From: Desulfotignum sp.
GTDB taxonomy: Bacteria; Desulfobacterota; Desulfobacteria; Desulfobacterales; Desulfobacteraceae
Direction of reading: 5' to 3'
DNA length: 64,000 nucleotides
Assembly (NCBI GenBank): GCA_011390335.1
Contig: JAABSO010000006.1
Location: 1 to 64,000, forward strand
Shown: piece by piece, positions 9,776 to 18,291 of the stretch
Position numbering within the stretch: the first letter of the stretch is position 1
Layout of the letters: every line of letters begins with the position of its first letter
Notes under the pieces: model-generated
The model's database searches: none
Told to the model about the DNA's origin: nothing
What the model saw: only the letters and a program-made list of their open reading frames with translations
Position numbers and translations under genes: made by a program

Positions 9776-10984
9776 ATGTTTGTAAAATTTTTTTATACCC
9801 TCAAGGATGTGGGAATCCCCGTGTCCCCCACCGCCTTCCTCACCCTGCAAAAAGCCCTTTACAACGGCATGGTGGCAGGTCTGGATGATTTTTATACCTG
9901 CGCCCGGGCCATCCTGGTCAAAAGCGAGCGGTATTTCGACCTGTATGACCAGGTGTTTGCCCATTATTTTGAAGGGGTCCCCCTGCCCGAGGATGCTGGT
10001 TTTGAAATTGATGCCATTGCCAGGGGACTGCTGGAGGAATGGCTGAAAAATCCCAAAAAGGTGGCAGATGCGTTGGGTATTGACGAAGAAAAGCTCAACA
10101 AAATGTCGCCCGAGGAACTGATCGCATACTTCAAGGAGCGGCTCAAAGACCAGGACGGCCGCCATGACGGTGGCGGCAAATGGATCGGTACCGGCGGGTA
10201 TTCCCCTGTGGGCCATTCCGGATACCATCCCGGCGGCATGCGGGTGGGCGGGGCGTCCGGCAGCAAATCCGCAGTAAAAGTGGCCAATGAAAGGCGGTAC
10301 AAAGATTATTCCACCACCGGCCCCCTGACCCAGGCAAATATCGGAGAGGCCCTCAAGCGTCTGCGCAACCTGGTGCCGGCCGGTCCCAAAGACAAGGTAA
10401 ATGTGGATGAAACCATCAGAGAAACCATGCGCAATGCCGGCGAGATTGAACTTGTGTTCGACCGGGCTCTCAAGGACCGGCTCAAGGTGATCCTGGCCAT
10501 TGACAACGGCGGCTGGTCCATGGATCCCCATATCGATATTGTCCAGACCCTGTTTGATTATGCCCGGGCCCAGTTCAAGGAGGTGAAAACCTATTTTTTC
10601 CACAACACCATTTATGATTATGTGTGGGAGGACCCGGCCCGGTATAAGAAGCCCAAAAAGATTGTGGATTTTACCAGAAATGACCCGGACACCCGGCTTG
10701 TCATAGTGGGGGATGCCAGCATGGCCCCTTATGAACTCATGGCCCATGACGGCTCGATCCACATCAGTGAGCGCAGCGGCCGGCCCAGCATCCAGCAGCT
10801 CAAATTTTTGGCCGAGACCTTTTCCCACAGCGTGTGGCTGAATCCTGTGCCTGCATCCATGTGGGGCTACACCCACACCATCATGACCATCAGTGCCATA
10901 TTCCCCATGTTTGAACTGTCTTTGGACGGCCTTGAAAAAGCGGTGACAAAGCTGATGGCAAAGGATACCACCCCGGCGGTCTGA
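9776..10984 (+). CDS. VWA domain protein, CoxE-like partner of MoxR
   Basis: 402 residues. The N-terminal half (FFYTLKDVGIPVSPTAFLTL) and central helices match the CoxE/VWA-containing partners of MoxR ATPases. The C-terminal half is a von Willebrand A fold starting at about residue 237 (KVILAIDNGGWSMDPH). The metal-binding MIDAS motif, normally DxSxS, reads D-N-G-G-W-S, so one serine is replaced by glycine and a residue is inserted. A Gly/His-rich loop (residues about 125-155) precedes the VWA part. The adjacent MoxR gene suggests a two-protein chaperone complex. The target is not visible in the neighbourhood. Confidence 0.88.
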   Translation: MFVKFFYTLKDVGIPVSPTAFLTLQKALYNGMVAGLDDFYTCARAILVKSERYFDLYDQVFAHYFEGVPLPEDAGFEIDAIARGLLEEWLKNPKKVADALGIDEEKLNKMSPEELIAYFKERLKDQDGRHDGGGKWIGTGGYSPVGHSGYHPGGMRVGGASGSKSAVKVANERRYKDYSTTGPLTQANIGEALKRLRNLVPAGPKDKVNVDETIRETMRNAGEIELVFDRALKDRLKVILAIDNGGWSMDPHIDIVQTLFDYARAQFKEVKTYFFHNTIYDYVWEDPARYKKPKKIVDFTRNDPDTRLVIVGDASMAPYELMAHDGSIHISERSGRPSIQQLKFLAETFSHSVWLNPVPASMWGYTHTIMTISAIFPMFELSLDGLEKAVTKLMAKDTTPAV

Positions 10985-11133
10985 CAGGACCCATCCCACC
11001 GGTGTGACAGCTTTTTCGCCCCCGGCACCGCCCTGCATCCGGCATGGGATCTGAACGGGCCTGACAGTCCTGGCTCCAGGGCAGCGTCGGGGCACCGTGG
11101 TTCCGGGGTAAGTTGTCCCGGATGGATGGCAAT

Positions 11134-11922
11134 TCAGGCAAAGCTGGTTTTGAAAAATCGGTTGGTGTTGGTGAAGATGGTCCTTGCCAGTTCCTCCGGG
11201 GTTTCGTTGCAAACCTGTGCCAGTTTTTCCAGCACGGACCGGACAAACGCGGGTTCATTGCGCCGGTATCTGTTTTTCTGGGGGGCAGGGGTGAGATACG
11301 GGGCATCGGTTTCAATGAGAATTTTGTCTTTTGGAATCAACGGCGCCAGTTCCCGGAGCAGTTTTCCCCGCTGCTGGATGGTTAAAATACCGGTGATGCC
11401 GATGTGGTACCCCAGATCCAGGTATTGGAAAAGCTCTGTGCGGGTGCCGGAAAAACAGTGCACCACCCCTTTTCTGCTGTCAGGCCCGTCTGTTTTTACA
11501 ATGTCATAAAACCGGCCGTTGGAATCACGTTCATGGAAAATCAGGGGAAGATCCAGTTCTGCGGCAATGGACAGCTGGGCCGTGAAGCAGGCTTCCTGGT
11601 CTTTTTGCGGAGAAAACATTCGGTTAAAGTCCAGGCCGGTCTCCCCCCAGGCTTTGACGCAGCCGTTATTCTTTGCCAGACCGGCCAGATCCGCCAGATT
11701 GTTTTGGGTGCAACGTACGGCATCATGGGGATGGATGCCTACTGCCGTGATGACATTGTCCCGGCCGGCGGCAATTTTGACAGCTTTTTGGGCGGTGTCT
11801 GTGTCAACCCCTGCAATGGCCATGGCCCGGACCCCTGCCTTTTTGGCCCGCTCAAACATGGCATCCATATCATCAGCAAAACAGGGGTCGTCAATATGGC
11901 AATGGGAATCAAATAACAGCAT
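11134..11922 (-). CDS. tatD: TatD family metal-dependent hydrolase
   Basis: 262 residues, full family length. TIM-barrel metal ligands are present: H7-x-H9 (FDSHCHID), the Glu in KAWGETGLDF, His in IFHERDS, His in VVHCFSGT, and Asp in ILIETDAPYLTP. TatD proteins are 3'-5' DNA/RNA exonucleases or deoxyribonucleases active in DNA repair, and the name does not imply Tat transport. AAGGA lies 9 bases before the ATG. It converges with the VWA gene and diverges from ftsE. Confidence 0.94.
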   Translation of the reverse strand: MLLFDSHCHIDDPCFADDMDAMFERAKKAGVRAMAIAGVDTDTAQKAVKIAAGRDNVITAVGIHPHDAVRCTQNNLADLAGLAKNNGCVKAWGETGLDFNRMFSPQKDQEACFTAQLSIAAELDLPLIFHERDSNGRFYDIVKTDGPDSRKGVVHCFSGTRTELFQYLDLGYHIGITGILTIQQRGKLLRELAPLIPKDKILIETDAPYLTPAPQKNRYRRNEPAFVRSVLEKLAQVCNETPEELARTIFTNTNRFFKTSFA

Positions 11923-11939
11923 ATGTCTGTCCTTACGGT

Positions 11940-11993
11940 TTTATATGAAAGCCGTCAGCCATCAGTATTCTGCTAACAGCTAAAAGCTTTCAT
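11940..11993 (-). repeat. dispersed AGCTAACAGCTAA repeat, copy 1
   Basis: A 54-base element bounded by ATATGAAAG and CTTTCAT, containing CGTCAG-CATCAGTA and CTAACAGCTAAA. The reverse complement of the element at 45528-45608 matches it along its length, except that copy 2 has extra AGCTAA/AGCTAAC units. It lies in the tatD-ftsE gap. The GAAAG...CTTTC ends could form a stem. Confidence 0.75.
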
Positions 11994-12032
11994 CATTTGT
12001 TGTGGTTTCTCAGGCCATGATTGTTTATATGG

Positions 12033-12084
12033 CAAAGCCTTCACTGTTGGAAGAAGCCGGGTTACGGGTTCAGTGAAGGCTTTG
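12033..12084. repeat. 14-bp perfect inverted repeat before ftsE
   Basis: CAAAGCCTTCACTG (12033-12046) and CAGTGAAGGCTTTG (12071-12084) are perfect complements around a 24-base spacer. It lies between tatD and ftsE, upstream of the predicted ftsE promoter. It could insulate the two transcripts or bind a regulator. There is no T-tract on either side. Confidence 0.6.
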
Positions 12085-12114
12085 GGTGTAAGAAAAACTG
12101 TTTTTCAGCACTCC

Positions 12115-12143
12115 TTGACACAACCGGTATATATCAGTAAATT
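12115..12143 (+). promoter_or_regulatory. candidate sigma-70 promoter of the ftsE operon
   Basis: TTGACA (12115-12120), a 17-base spacer, then TAAATT (12138-12143, 4 of 6 to TATAAT). The start of transcription would be near 12150. If so, the longest ftsE frame (ATG 12159) would have a very short leader, so translation may begin at the ATG at 12186. Confidence 0.55.
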
Positions 12144-12158
12144 CAGTGCCAGTCAATT

Positions 12159-12890
12159 ATGGACCGTGATGAAAACCTGTTTGTTATGAAAATTATGAAT
12201 CTGAACAGCAGCAAACATGCAATTATCAGACTGTTTAATGTCACCATGCGCTATGGTGCAAAGCTGGCATTGAACGATGTATCTGTGGATATCCAGCCTG
12301 GAGAATTTATATTTATTTCAGGCCCTTCCGGGGCAGGCAAGTCCACCTTGCTCAAGGTGCTCTACCTGGCTGAAAAAGTTTCCGAGGGCCAGATTCTTAT
12401 CAACGGCATGAACCTTGCCCGGATCTCTCCTGCAAAGCTGCCCCTCCTTCGGCGGCGGTTCGGCATGGTATTTCAGGATTTTAAGCTGATTCCCGGCCGG
12501 ACGGTATTTGAGAATGTGGCCCTGGTGCTGGAGGTTTCCGGAGAAAAACCATCCTATATCCGCAAAAAAGTGATGCATGTTCTGCGAACCACCGGTATGG
12601 AAAAAAAGGCAAATGCCCTGCCGCTCACCCTTTCAGGAGGTGAACAGCAGCGGGTGGCAGTGGCCCGGGCGGTGGTGGGTGATCCGGATATCATCCTGGC
12701 AGATGAGCCCACTGGCAGCCTGGACCAGGCATCTGCAAAGCTGGTGCTGGATTTTTTGATGGCGTACCACCAAAAAGGGGCAACCATTCTGTTGGCAAGC
12801 CATAACCTGCATCTGCTGGAAAGCATGGTGCGGGGCCGTAATATTGTGCTGGACCAGGGACAGCTGGTCAAAACATCCACCCTGCTGTGA
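12159..12890 (+). CDS. ftsE: cell division ATP-binding protein FtsE
   Basis: 243 residues. ABC ATPase motifs: Walker [12 protein letters not shown]-loop [20 protein letters not shown], signature [14 protein letters not shown], Walker [13 protein letters not shown] and the H-loop ASHN. The Q-loop sequence is the FtsE type. FtsE pairs with FtsX at the septum and drives periplasmic peptidoglycan hydrolase activation through EnvC. The N-terminus is uncertain: ATG 12159 or ATG 12186, neither with a good ribosome-binding site. ftsX follows after 33 bases. Confidence 0.96.
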   Translation: MDRDENLFVMKIMNLNSSKHAIIRLFNVTMRYGAKLALNDVSVDIQPGEFIFISGPSGAGKSTLLKVLYLAEKVSEGQILINGMNLARISPAKLPLLRRRFGMVFQDFKLIPGRTVFENVALVLEVSGEKPSYIRKKVMHVLRTTGMEKKANALPLTLSGGEQQRVAVARAVVGDPDIILADEPTGSLDQASAKLVLDFLMAYHQKGATILLASHNLHLLESMVRGRNIVLDQGQLVKTSTLL

Positions 12891-12923
12891 CAGATTTTGT
12901 GCTGTGACAAGGAAACAAATGCC

Positions 12924-13799
12924 ATGACCCGATATATCAAAAAAGCCCTGGCAGATATCCGGTCCAACCGGTTTTTGAACCTGATCACCATTGTGACCAT
13001 TTCGTTGTCCATCCTTGTGGTGTCGTTGTTTCTTTTGTTTTTTGAAAATGCCAGCCGGGTGATTGAAGGGTGGAACCAGGGGGGCCGGGCTATGATTTAT
13101 CTGGAATCCGCCTTTTCTGAGGAGATGCTGCCGGATCTTGAAGCCCGTATCAAAAGCTTGGGGGAGGTGGAAGAGATGCGTTTTATTTCAAAATCCCAGG
13201 CACTGGAGCGGTTAAAAAACGAAATGGCCGGGAATACCGGTTTTTTTGAAACCCTGAAAGAAAATCCTTTGCCCCATGCACTGGAGATCCGGATGAAAAC
13301 CCATGGCGATCTGCAGCAGATGACGGCCTTTGCCAAAAAAATTGCAGATCTGGAGATGGTGGAAAGCGTGGAGTACGGCCAGGGGTGGCTGGCAAGATTT
13401 TTGAAGATTTTTTCTTTGTTCCGGATCACCGGGTATGCCATGTGTGGGCTGTTTTTGTTGATCGCCCTTTTTATTACAGCCAATACCGTGCGGCTGGCAT
13501 TTTATTCCCGGCGGCTTGAAATCGAGATAATGCGGCTGGTGGGGGCCACCGAAGGGTTTATTAAAACCCCTTTTTATGTGGAAGGGCTGTTTCAGGGATT
13601 TTTGGGTGGTATATTGGGGCTTTTGATTCTTCTGGGGGCTTTTTTTGCGGTGTCATCGGGCATATCCCAAAATCTGAGCGCCTATGTGTACCTTGATATA
13701 CGGTTTTTGTCTGTCAAGGCCATGGGTATCCTCATTCTGGCCAGTACATTTTTGGGGTGGTTTGGATGCTATCTTTCCTTAAAGCAGATTTTAAAATAA
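12924..13799 (+). CDS. ftsX: cell division permease FtsX
   Basis: 291 residues. A first membrane helix at about 18-40 ([20 protein letters not shown]), a periplasmic domain (about 45-165, the EnvC-contacting part in known systems), then three helices in the C-terminal FtsX domain ([56 protein letters not shown]). The ATG at 12924 has AAGGA upstream. FtsX transmits FtsE ATPase cycles across the membrane. The next gene starts inside its last codons, which shows tight translational coupling. Confidence 0.95.
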   Translation: MTRYIKKALADIRSNRFLNLITIVTISLSILVVSLFLLFFENASRVIEGWNQGGRAMIYLESAFSEEMLPDLEARIKSLGEVEEMRFISKSQALERLKNEMAGNTGFFETLKENPLPHALEIRMKTHGDLQQMTAFAKKIADLEMVESVEYGQGWLARFLKIFSLFRITGYAMCGLFLLIALFITANTVRLAFYSRRLEIEIMRLVGATEGFIKTPFYVEGLFQGFLGGILGLLILLGAFFAVSSGISQNLSAYVYLDIRFLSVKAMGILILASTFLGWFGCYLSLKQILK

Positions 13800-15187
13800 C
13801 CCTGGTGTGGGTATGGCTGATTCTGCTGGTGCCGGTGGTTTCATCGGCTGCACCACCGGTTGTTTACCATGGTGAGGTCACAGCTGCAAAACTCAATGTC
13901 CGGTCAGAACCCTCCCAGGATGCCGCGGTGGTGATGGTTCTGGAAAAAGGAGCCCGGGTGGATGTGACAGCAGTCAAAGACGGTATCGGCGGGTGGGTGA
14001 CAATACAGCATAAAAATATTCAGGGATATATCAGAAACCGTCCCGTATATATAGCGCTGCAGGCTGTTGTCCCCGCAGAAAAAAAAAAATCTTCTGCTAC
14101 ACTGAAACCTGATCCCGAAATACAGGAGAAAAAACAGGCCATTGAAACCCGTATCATTGCAGAAGAAGAGCAGATTGACCAGTTCAGCAAAAAAGAGATA
14201 CAAATCATAGAAGGGTTGAACCAGATCGATTATACATTGAACCAGGCCCGGATCAGGGCAGATGCCCTGGCCAAAGAAAACCGGCATCTGGAAAAAAGCA
14301 TTGCCGCCATCCAGTCGGACAGGCAAAAACTGGCCGAGCAGATCCGGGAAAACCAGGTGTATGCCGGAGAGCGGCTTTGTGCACTCTACCGCATGCACAA
14401 TATCGGCAGCCTGGACATGATGGGGATGCCAGCCTCGGTGTTTGATTTTTTTGTCTCCCAGAATGCCATGAAGCGGATTGTTCTGTCAGATTTTCAGGCC
14501 ATTGAAGCCCAGATTAAAAATCTTAATAAATTTCAGATGCTTGCGGCACAATTGGCGGAACAAAGAGAAGCCAAGGCAAAACTGGAGCAGGACCTGGCAC
14601 TTCAGATCCGTATCCAGGAAAAGGAAAGCCGGAAAAAAGAGGCCATTCTTGGTGAGATTCGGGAGAAAAAAGCACTGTCCCAGGCTGCGGTGGCATCTTT
14701 GAAGGATGCATCCATGCGCCTTGATGCCAAAATGTCTGCCATTGGTAACCAGGCCCCCTCTTCCATGGCGGGCACTGTATTTTCCCGGTTAAAAGGCCGC
14801 CTGCCCACACCGGTCAAAGGAAAGATCGTGTCCCGGTTCGGTCCGTCACGATCAGGAAATTACAATTCCTTCACTTTTCAGAGCGGAATTGATATAAAGG
14901 TGGAACGGGGGGAACCTGTCCGGTCTGTTTTCAAGGGTAAGGTCATATTTTCCGAATGGCTGAAAGGATACGGCAATCTTTTGATCATAGATCATGGGGA
15001 AAATTACTATACCCTGTATGCCCATGTGCAGGAGTTTTTCAAGCAGAAGGGTGAAAAAGTGGATACCGGTGAAGTGATCGCCACAGCAGGTGATACCGGT
15101 TCCATAAAAGGGCTTTGTCTGCATTTTGAAGTCAGACACCACGGCAAACCGATGGATCCCCTGAAATGGTTAAAAAAAGGAGCATAG
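13766..15187 (+). CDS. envC: EnvC-like murein hydrolase activator with N-terminal SH3 domain
   Basis: 473 residues. Signal peptide (about 1-28, VWLILLVPVVSSAA), a bacterial SH3 domain (about 35-95: LNVRSEPSQDAAVVMVLEKG, GYIRNRPVY), a long coiled coil (about 110-310, Lys/Glu/Gln-rich) and a LytM/M23 domain (about 350-470). The first zinc histidine of LytM enzymes is replaced (TFQSGIDIKV instead of H-x-G-x-D), while YAHV and LHFEVR remain. EnvC proteins lack zinc-site residues and activate amidases rather than cut peptidoglycan. The SH3 domain is extra relative to E. coli EnvC. It starts at ATG 13766, 34 bases inside ftsX, after GGGGTGG. Confidence 0.92.
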   Translation: MLSFLKADFKITLVWVWLILLVPVVSSAAPPVVYHGEVTAAKLNVRSEPSQDAAVVMVLEKGARVDVTAVKDGIGGWVTIQHKNIQGYIRNRPVYIALQAVVPAEKKKSSATLKPDPEIQEKKQAIETRIIAEEEQIDQFSKKEIQIIEGLNQIDYTLNQARIRADALAKENRHLEKSIAAIQSDRQKLAEQIRENQVYAGERLCALYRMHNIGSLDMMGMPASVFDFFVSQNAMKRIVLSDFQAIEAQIKNLNKFQMLAAQLAEQREAKAKLEQDLALQIRIQEKESRKKEAILGEIREKKALSQAAVASLKDASMRLDAKMSAIGNQAPSSMAGTVFSRLKGRLPTPVKGKIVSRFGPSRSGNYNSFTFQSGIDIKVERGEPVRSVFKGKVIFSEWLKGYGNLLIIDHGENYYTLYAHVQEFFKQKGEKVDTGEVIATAGDTGSIKGLCLHFEVRHHGKPMDPLKWLKKGA

Positions 15188-15192
15188 AACAG

Positions 15193-16527
15193 ATGATAGT
15201 GCGATCGTTTTACACCCGGTGGCTGTGCACAGCAGTTTTGGCCCTGGTGCTGGCCATGTCTTACGGAATACCGGTTTGTGCTGAGACAGGAACCACTTAC
15301 AAATCGTTGAAATTATTTGTGGAAGTCCTGGAAGAACTGGAAAAAAATTATGTGGATGAAGTGGATGCCGACACCCTGATCCACAATGCCATTAAAGGCA
15401 TGGTGGAAAACCTGGACCCCCATTCCAGTTTCATGCCCCCTGAAGCCTTTGATGACCTTCAGGATGAAACCAAGGGCGAATTTTCCGGTCTCGGGATAGT
15501 GATTACCATGAAAGACGGGATATTGACAGTGGTATCTCCCATTGAAGGAACCCCTGCCTACAAAGCCGGCATTTTTGCCGGGGATATCATCGTGAAAATT
15601 GATGATGAATCCACCAAGGGCATGGCATTGTGGGAGGCGGTGAGCAAAATGCGGGGTCCCAGGCATGAAGAGGTGGTCATTACCATTATCCGCGAAGATG
15701 AACCTGCGCCCCTGGTGTTTTCATTAAACCGGGACCTGATTCCCATGACCAGTGTTCGATCAGCCATGCTCAAACCAGGATACGGGTATCTGCGGGTAAC
15801 CAATTTCAGGATGAATACCCATGAAGAGATTGCAGCGCATCTGGAAAAACTGCAATCAGCTGAAACCCCTTTGAACGGGCTTGTGATTGACCTGCGGGAT
15901 AATCCCGGCGGGCTCCTGGACCAGGCCATCAAAGTTTCCGATTTTTTTCTGGACGAGGGCGTGATTGTTTCCATCAAGGGCCGCGAGGAAACAAATACCC
16001 AGGAATACAAAGCCCGTCCCGGTAAAGAAGAACAGAAATATCCCATTGTGGTACTGATCAACGGCGGGTCTGCATCAGCTTCCGAGATTGTGGCCGGCGC
16101 ATTGCAGGACCATTCCAGGGCACTGATTTTAGGCACTCCCTCTTTTGGCAAAGGATCGGTCCAGACTGTCCGTCCATTGAAAGACGGATATGGTCTCAAA
16201 TATACCATTGCCCGTTATTATACACCCAGCGGCAGATCCATTCAGGCCAAGGGGATCCAGCCGGACATCGCAGTGCCCCATGCCATCCTTGAAAAAGAAA
16301 CAAAAAAACCGTCAGCCTTTGACCGGATGCTCAAGGAAAAAGATTTGCAGAACAGCCTGAGGCCGGAAGAGACAGATGACAGCCTCAGGGATGCGGTTTC
16401 TCCGGAACCATCCAGTAAATCCCGGCAACTGCAGGAAACCGAACAGCTCCACCAGGATGCCCAGGTGAGAAGAGCCCTTGATATCCTGATAAGCTATGGA
16501 GTCTTCAATAAAGTAAATGGCAATTAA
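15193..16527 (+). CDS. ctpA: C-terminal processing peptidase, S41 family
   Basis: 444 residues. Signal peptide or anchor (WLCTAVLALVLAMSYG), a cap helix (VEVLEELEKNYVDEVDADTL), a PDZ domain (about 85-165, GEFSGLGIVI), and the tail-specific protease core: LRDNPGGLLDQAI, catalytic Ser in NGGSASASE (about 290) and Lys in FGKGSVQT (about 318). CtpA-type enzymes trim C-termini of periplasmic proteins, including peptidoglycan hydrolases. I chose ATG 15193 because AAGGAG lies 10 bases upstream, immediately after envC. A longer frame from 15166 overlaps envC and lacks this. The C-terminal 90 residues are charged and low in conservation. Confidence 0.94.
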   Translation: MIVRSFYTRWLCTAVLALVLAMSYGIPVCAETGTTYKSLKLFVEVLEELEKNYVDEVDADTLIHNAIKGMVENLDPHSSFMPPEAFDDLQDETKGEFSGLGIVITMKDGILTVVSPIEGTPAYKAGIFAGDIIVKIDDESTKGMALWEAVSKMRGPRHEEVVITIIREDEPAPLVFSLNRDLIPMTSVRSAMLKPGYGYLRVTNFRMNTHEEIAAHLEKLQSAETPLNGLVIDLRDNPGGLLDQAIKVSDFFLDEGVIVSIKGREETNTQEYKARPGKEEQKYPIVVLINGGSASASEIVAGALQDHSRALILGTPSFGKGSVQTVRPLKDGYGLKYTIARYYTPSGRSIQAKGIQPDIAVPHAILEKETKKPSAFDRMLKEKDLQNSLRPEETDDSLRDAVSPEPSSKSRQLQETEQLHQDAQVRRALDILISYGVFNKVNGN

Positions 16528-17668
16528 AAAAAAGGGTGCCAAAAAACCGGTGCCCAAAAAACAGGTGCCCAAAAAAACGGCACCCGGAAAAACACCACCC
16601 AGAGCAAAAAAAAGCAGCTCTCCTAAAAAAACGAATGGTACAAAAAAGCGCGTTGATGTGCCGTCGGAATTGAAAAAAGTGGTGATCGGGATTCTGGTTT
16701 TGGTGGCTGTGTGCCTTACAGGAGCCATGCTGGCGGATATCTTTATCCGCAGGCCTGCTAAGTTGCCTGAAAAAACCCAGAAGGTTGCGGGTAAACCTGC
16801 TGCACCGCCGGATGCCCGCAAATCAGAGGGCATGGATAAACCGCCCCCTGTTTATGAAGATATCAGCGACCTGCCGCCCAAAAAACCCCAGCCCGGTCTC
16901 ATGGAAAAAAACGGACATCCCATTTTATATGAGGTGTTCGAGGGTCTGGATGACATTCGGAAACACCCTTCGGCTCCCCGGGTGCTGCCGGAAGATGATA
17001 CCATCAGAATAGCCCTGATTATTGATGACATCGGATATGACAAAAAAATAGCCATGGCATTGCACACACTGGAGCCCAATATCAGTTTTTCCGTGCTGCC
17101 CTGGTCACCATTCGGCCGGGTCATTTCCAGAATGCTGGCCGACAGAGGCGCGGAAATCATGCTGCATCTGCCCATGGAACCGATGGAATATCCATCGGTG
17201 AATCCAGGCCCCGGCGCCCTGCTCACGAGCATGCCCCCTGATGTGCTGATTGCACAGCTGGAAAAGAACCTGACAGAGGTCCAGGGGGTGTCAGGGGTCA
17301 ATAACCACATGGGATCCATGTTCACCAGCCAGGCCAACCAGATGAATCAGATATTCACCATCCTGAAAAAAGAAAATCTGTTTTTCATTGATTCCAGAAC
17401 TGCGAAAAATTCCCAGTGCCGCGCCTCTGCACGCCTGCTTCAGATCCGGTTTGCCGAACGGGATGTGTTTTTGGACAATGTCCAGGATGTAGGTTATATC
17501 ACAGGGCAGTTTGCCCAGCTTAAAAAAATTGCAAAAAAACACGGCATTGCCATCGGCATAGGCCACCCATATCCAGCCACCCTTGAAACCCTGAAGACTG
17601 AGTTGCCCAAATTAAAAGGAGAAATTGAGATAATTCCTGCCAGCCGGGTGGTGCGGATTCCCGGTTGA
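16517..17668 (+). CDS. divergent polysaccharide deacetylase (YibQ-like)
   Basis: 383 residues. A very basic, Lys/Pro-rich cytoplasmic N-terminus (about 1-48, repeats of KKPVPKKQ type), one membrane helix (about 52-75), a proline-rich linker, then the Polysacc_deac_2 domain (about 150-380: IALIIDDIGYDKKIAM, FSVLPWSPFG, EIMLHLPMEP, GVNNHMGSMFT, FFIDSRTAKNS, IGIGHPYPATLETL). The family keeps the NodB-like barrel with Asp and His ligands. Its substrate is unproven, though E. coli yibQ also follows envC. It overlaps ctpA by 11 bases and ends the division operon. Confidence 0.9.
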   Translation: MAIKKKGAKKPVPKKQVPKKTAPGKTPPRAKKSSSPKKTNGTKKRVDVPSELKKVVIGILVLVAVCLTGAMLADIFIRRPAKLPEKTQKVAGKPAAPPDARKSEGMDKPPPVYEDISDLPPKKPQPGLMEKNGHPILYEVFEGLDDIRKHPSAPRVLPEDDTIRIALIIDDIGYDKKIAMALHTLEPNISFSVLPWSPFGRVISRMLADRGAEIMLHLPMEPMEYPSVNPGPGALLTSMPPDVLIAQLEKNLTEVQGVSGVNNHMGSMFTSQANQMNQIFTILKKENLFFIDSRTAKNSQCRASARLLQIRFAERDVFLDNVQDVGYITGQFAQLKKIAKKHGIAIGIGHPYPATLETLKTELPKLKGEIEIIPASRVVRIPG

Positions 17669-17775
17669 TGTGCCGGGGGCGGAACGATCCGGTAACTGCA
17701 TAACAAAGACAGTTAATAATTTTTTCCTGGTTGAAAAACAGGGTATGATATTCCCAAACAATATACGGAGACGAC

Positions 17776-18216
17776 ATGCAGCAGATTTGGAAACAGCCCC
17801 TCGATATATCCCCTTTTGAACCGGTCATTGACAAAACCATTGTGGGTCATATGGGGATTGAATTTACGGAATTCGGACCTGATTATATCTGCGCCACCAT
17901 GCCGGTGGACCACCGGACAGTCCAGCCCATGGGGATTCTCCATGGCGGGGCATCCGTTGTATTGGCTGAAACATTGGGCAGTGTGGCCTCTTATCTGGCC
18001 CTGGATTCGGATCATTATTCCGTGGGCCTTGAAATATCAGCCAATCATCTCAAGCAGGTGCGCACAGGCAGAGTGACCGGCACGGTGCGGCCGGTTCACC
18101 TGGGACGTACCACCCATGTCTGGGACATTACCATAGAAAATGCAGCCAAAGAAAAGGTCTGTGTGTCCAGATTGACCATGGCAGTGATGCCGGTGGCAGG
18201 CAGGGATATCGGATAA
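17776..18216 (+). CDS. hotdog-fold thioesterase (PaaI/YdiI type)
   Basis: 146 residues. The family core MPVDHRTVQPMGILHGGASVVLAE carries the HGG-S loop and catalytic acid region of 4HBT-II thioesterases, followed by the strands HYSVGLEISANHLKQVRTG and GRTTHVWDI. These enzymes hydrolyse aryl- or acyl-CoA esters, such as DHNA-CoA or phenylacetyl-CoA derivatives. CGGAGAC precedes the ATG. It is separated from the division operon by about 107 bases and has no clear partner, so the substrate is open. Confidence 0.9.
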   Translation: MQQIWKQPLDISPFEPVIDKTIVGHMGIEFTEFGPDYICATMPVDHRTVQPMGILHGGASVVLAETLGSVASYLALDSDHYSVGLEISANHLKQVRTGRVTGTVRPVHLGRTTHVWDITIENAAKEKVCVSRLTMAVMPVAGRDIG

Positions 18217-18291
18217 GGGGCTGTCCGCTTTTGATTTCAGGACGCTGTCTGATGGTGCACAAGCAGGGGTTTTTTATGACAGGGATCTTTT

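Noticed and set aside
9185..11212. A 675-codon minus-strand open frame opposite the MoxR and VWA genes
   Set aside because: It is antisense to two genes with clear family motifs, has no recognisable domain, and reflects codon bias on the opposite strand.
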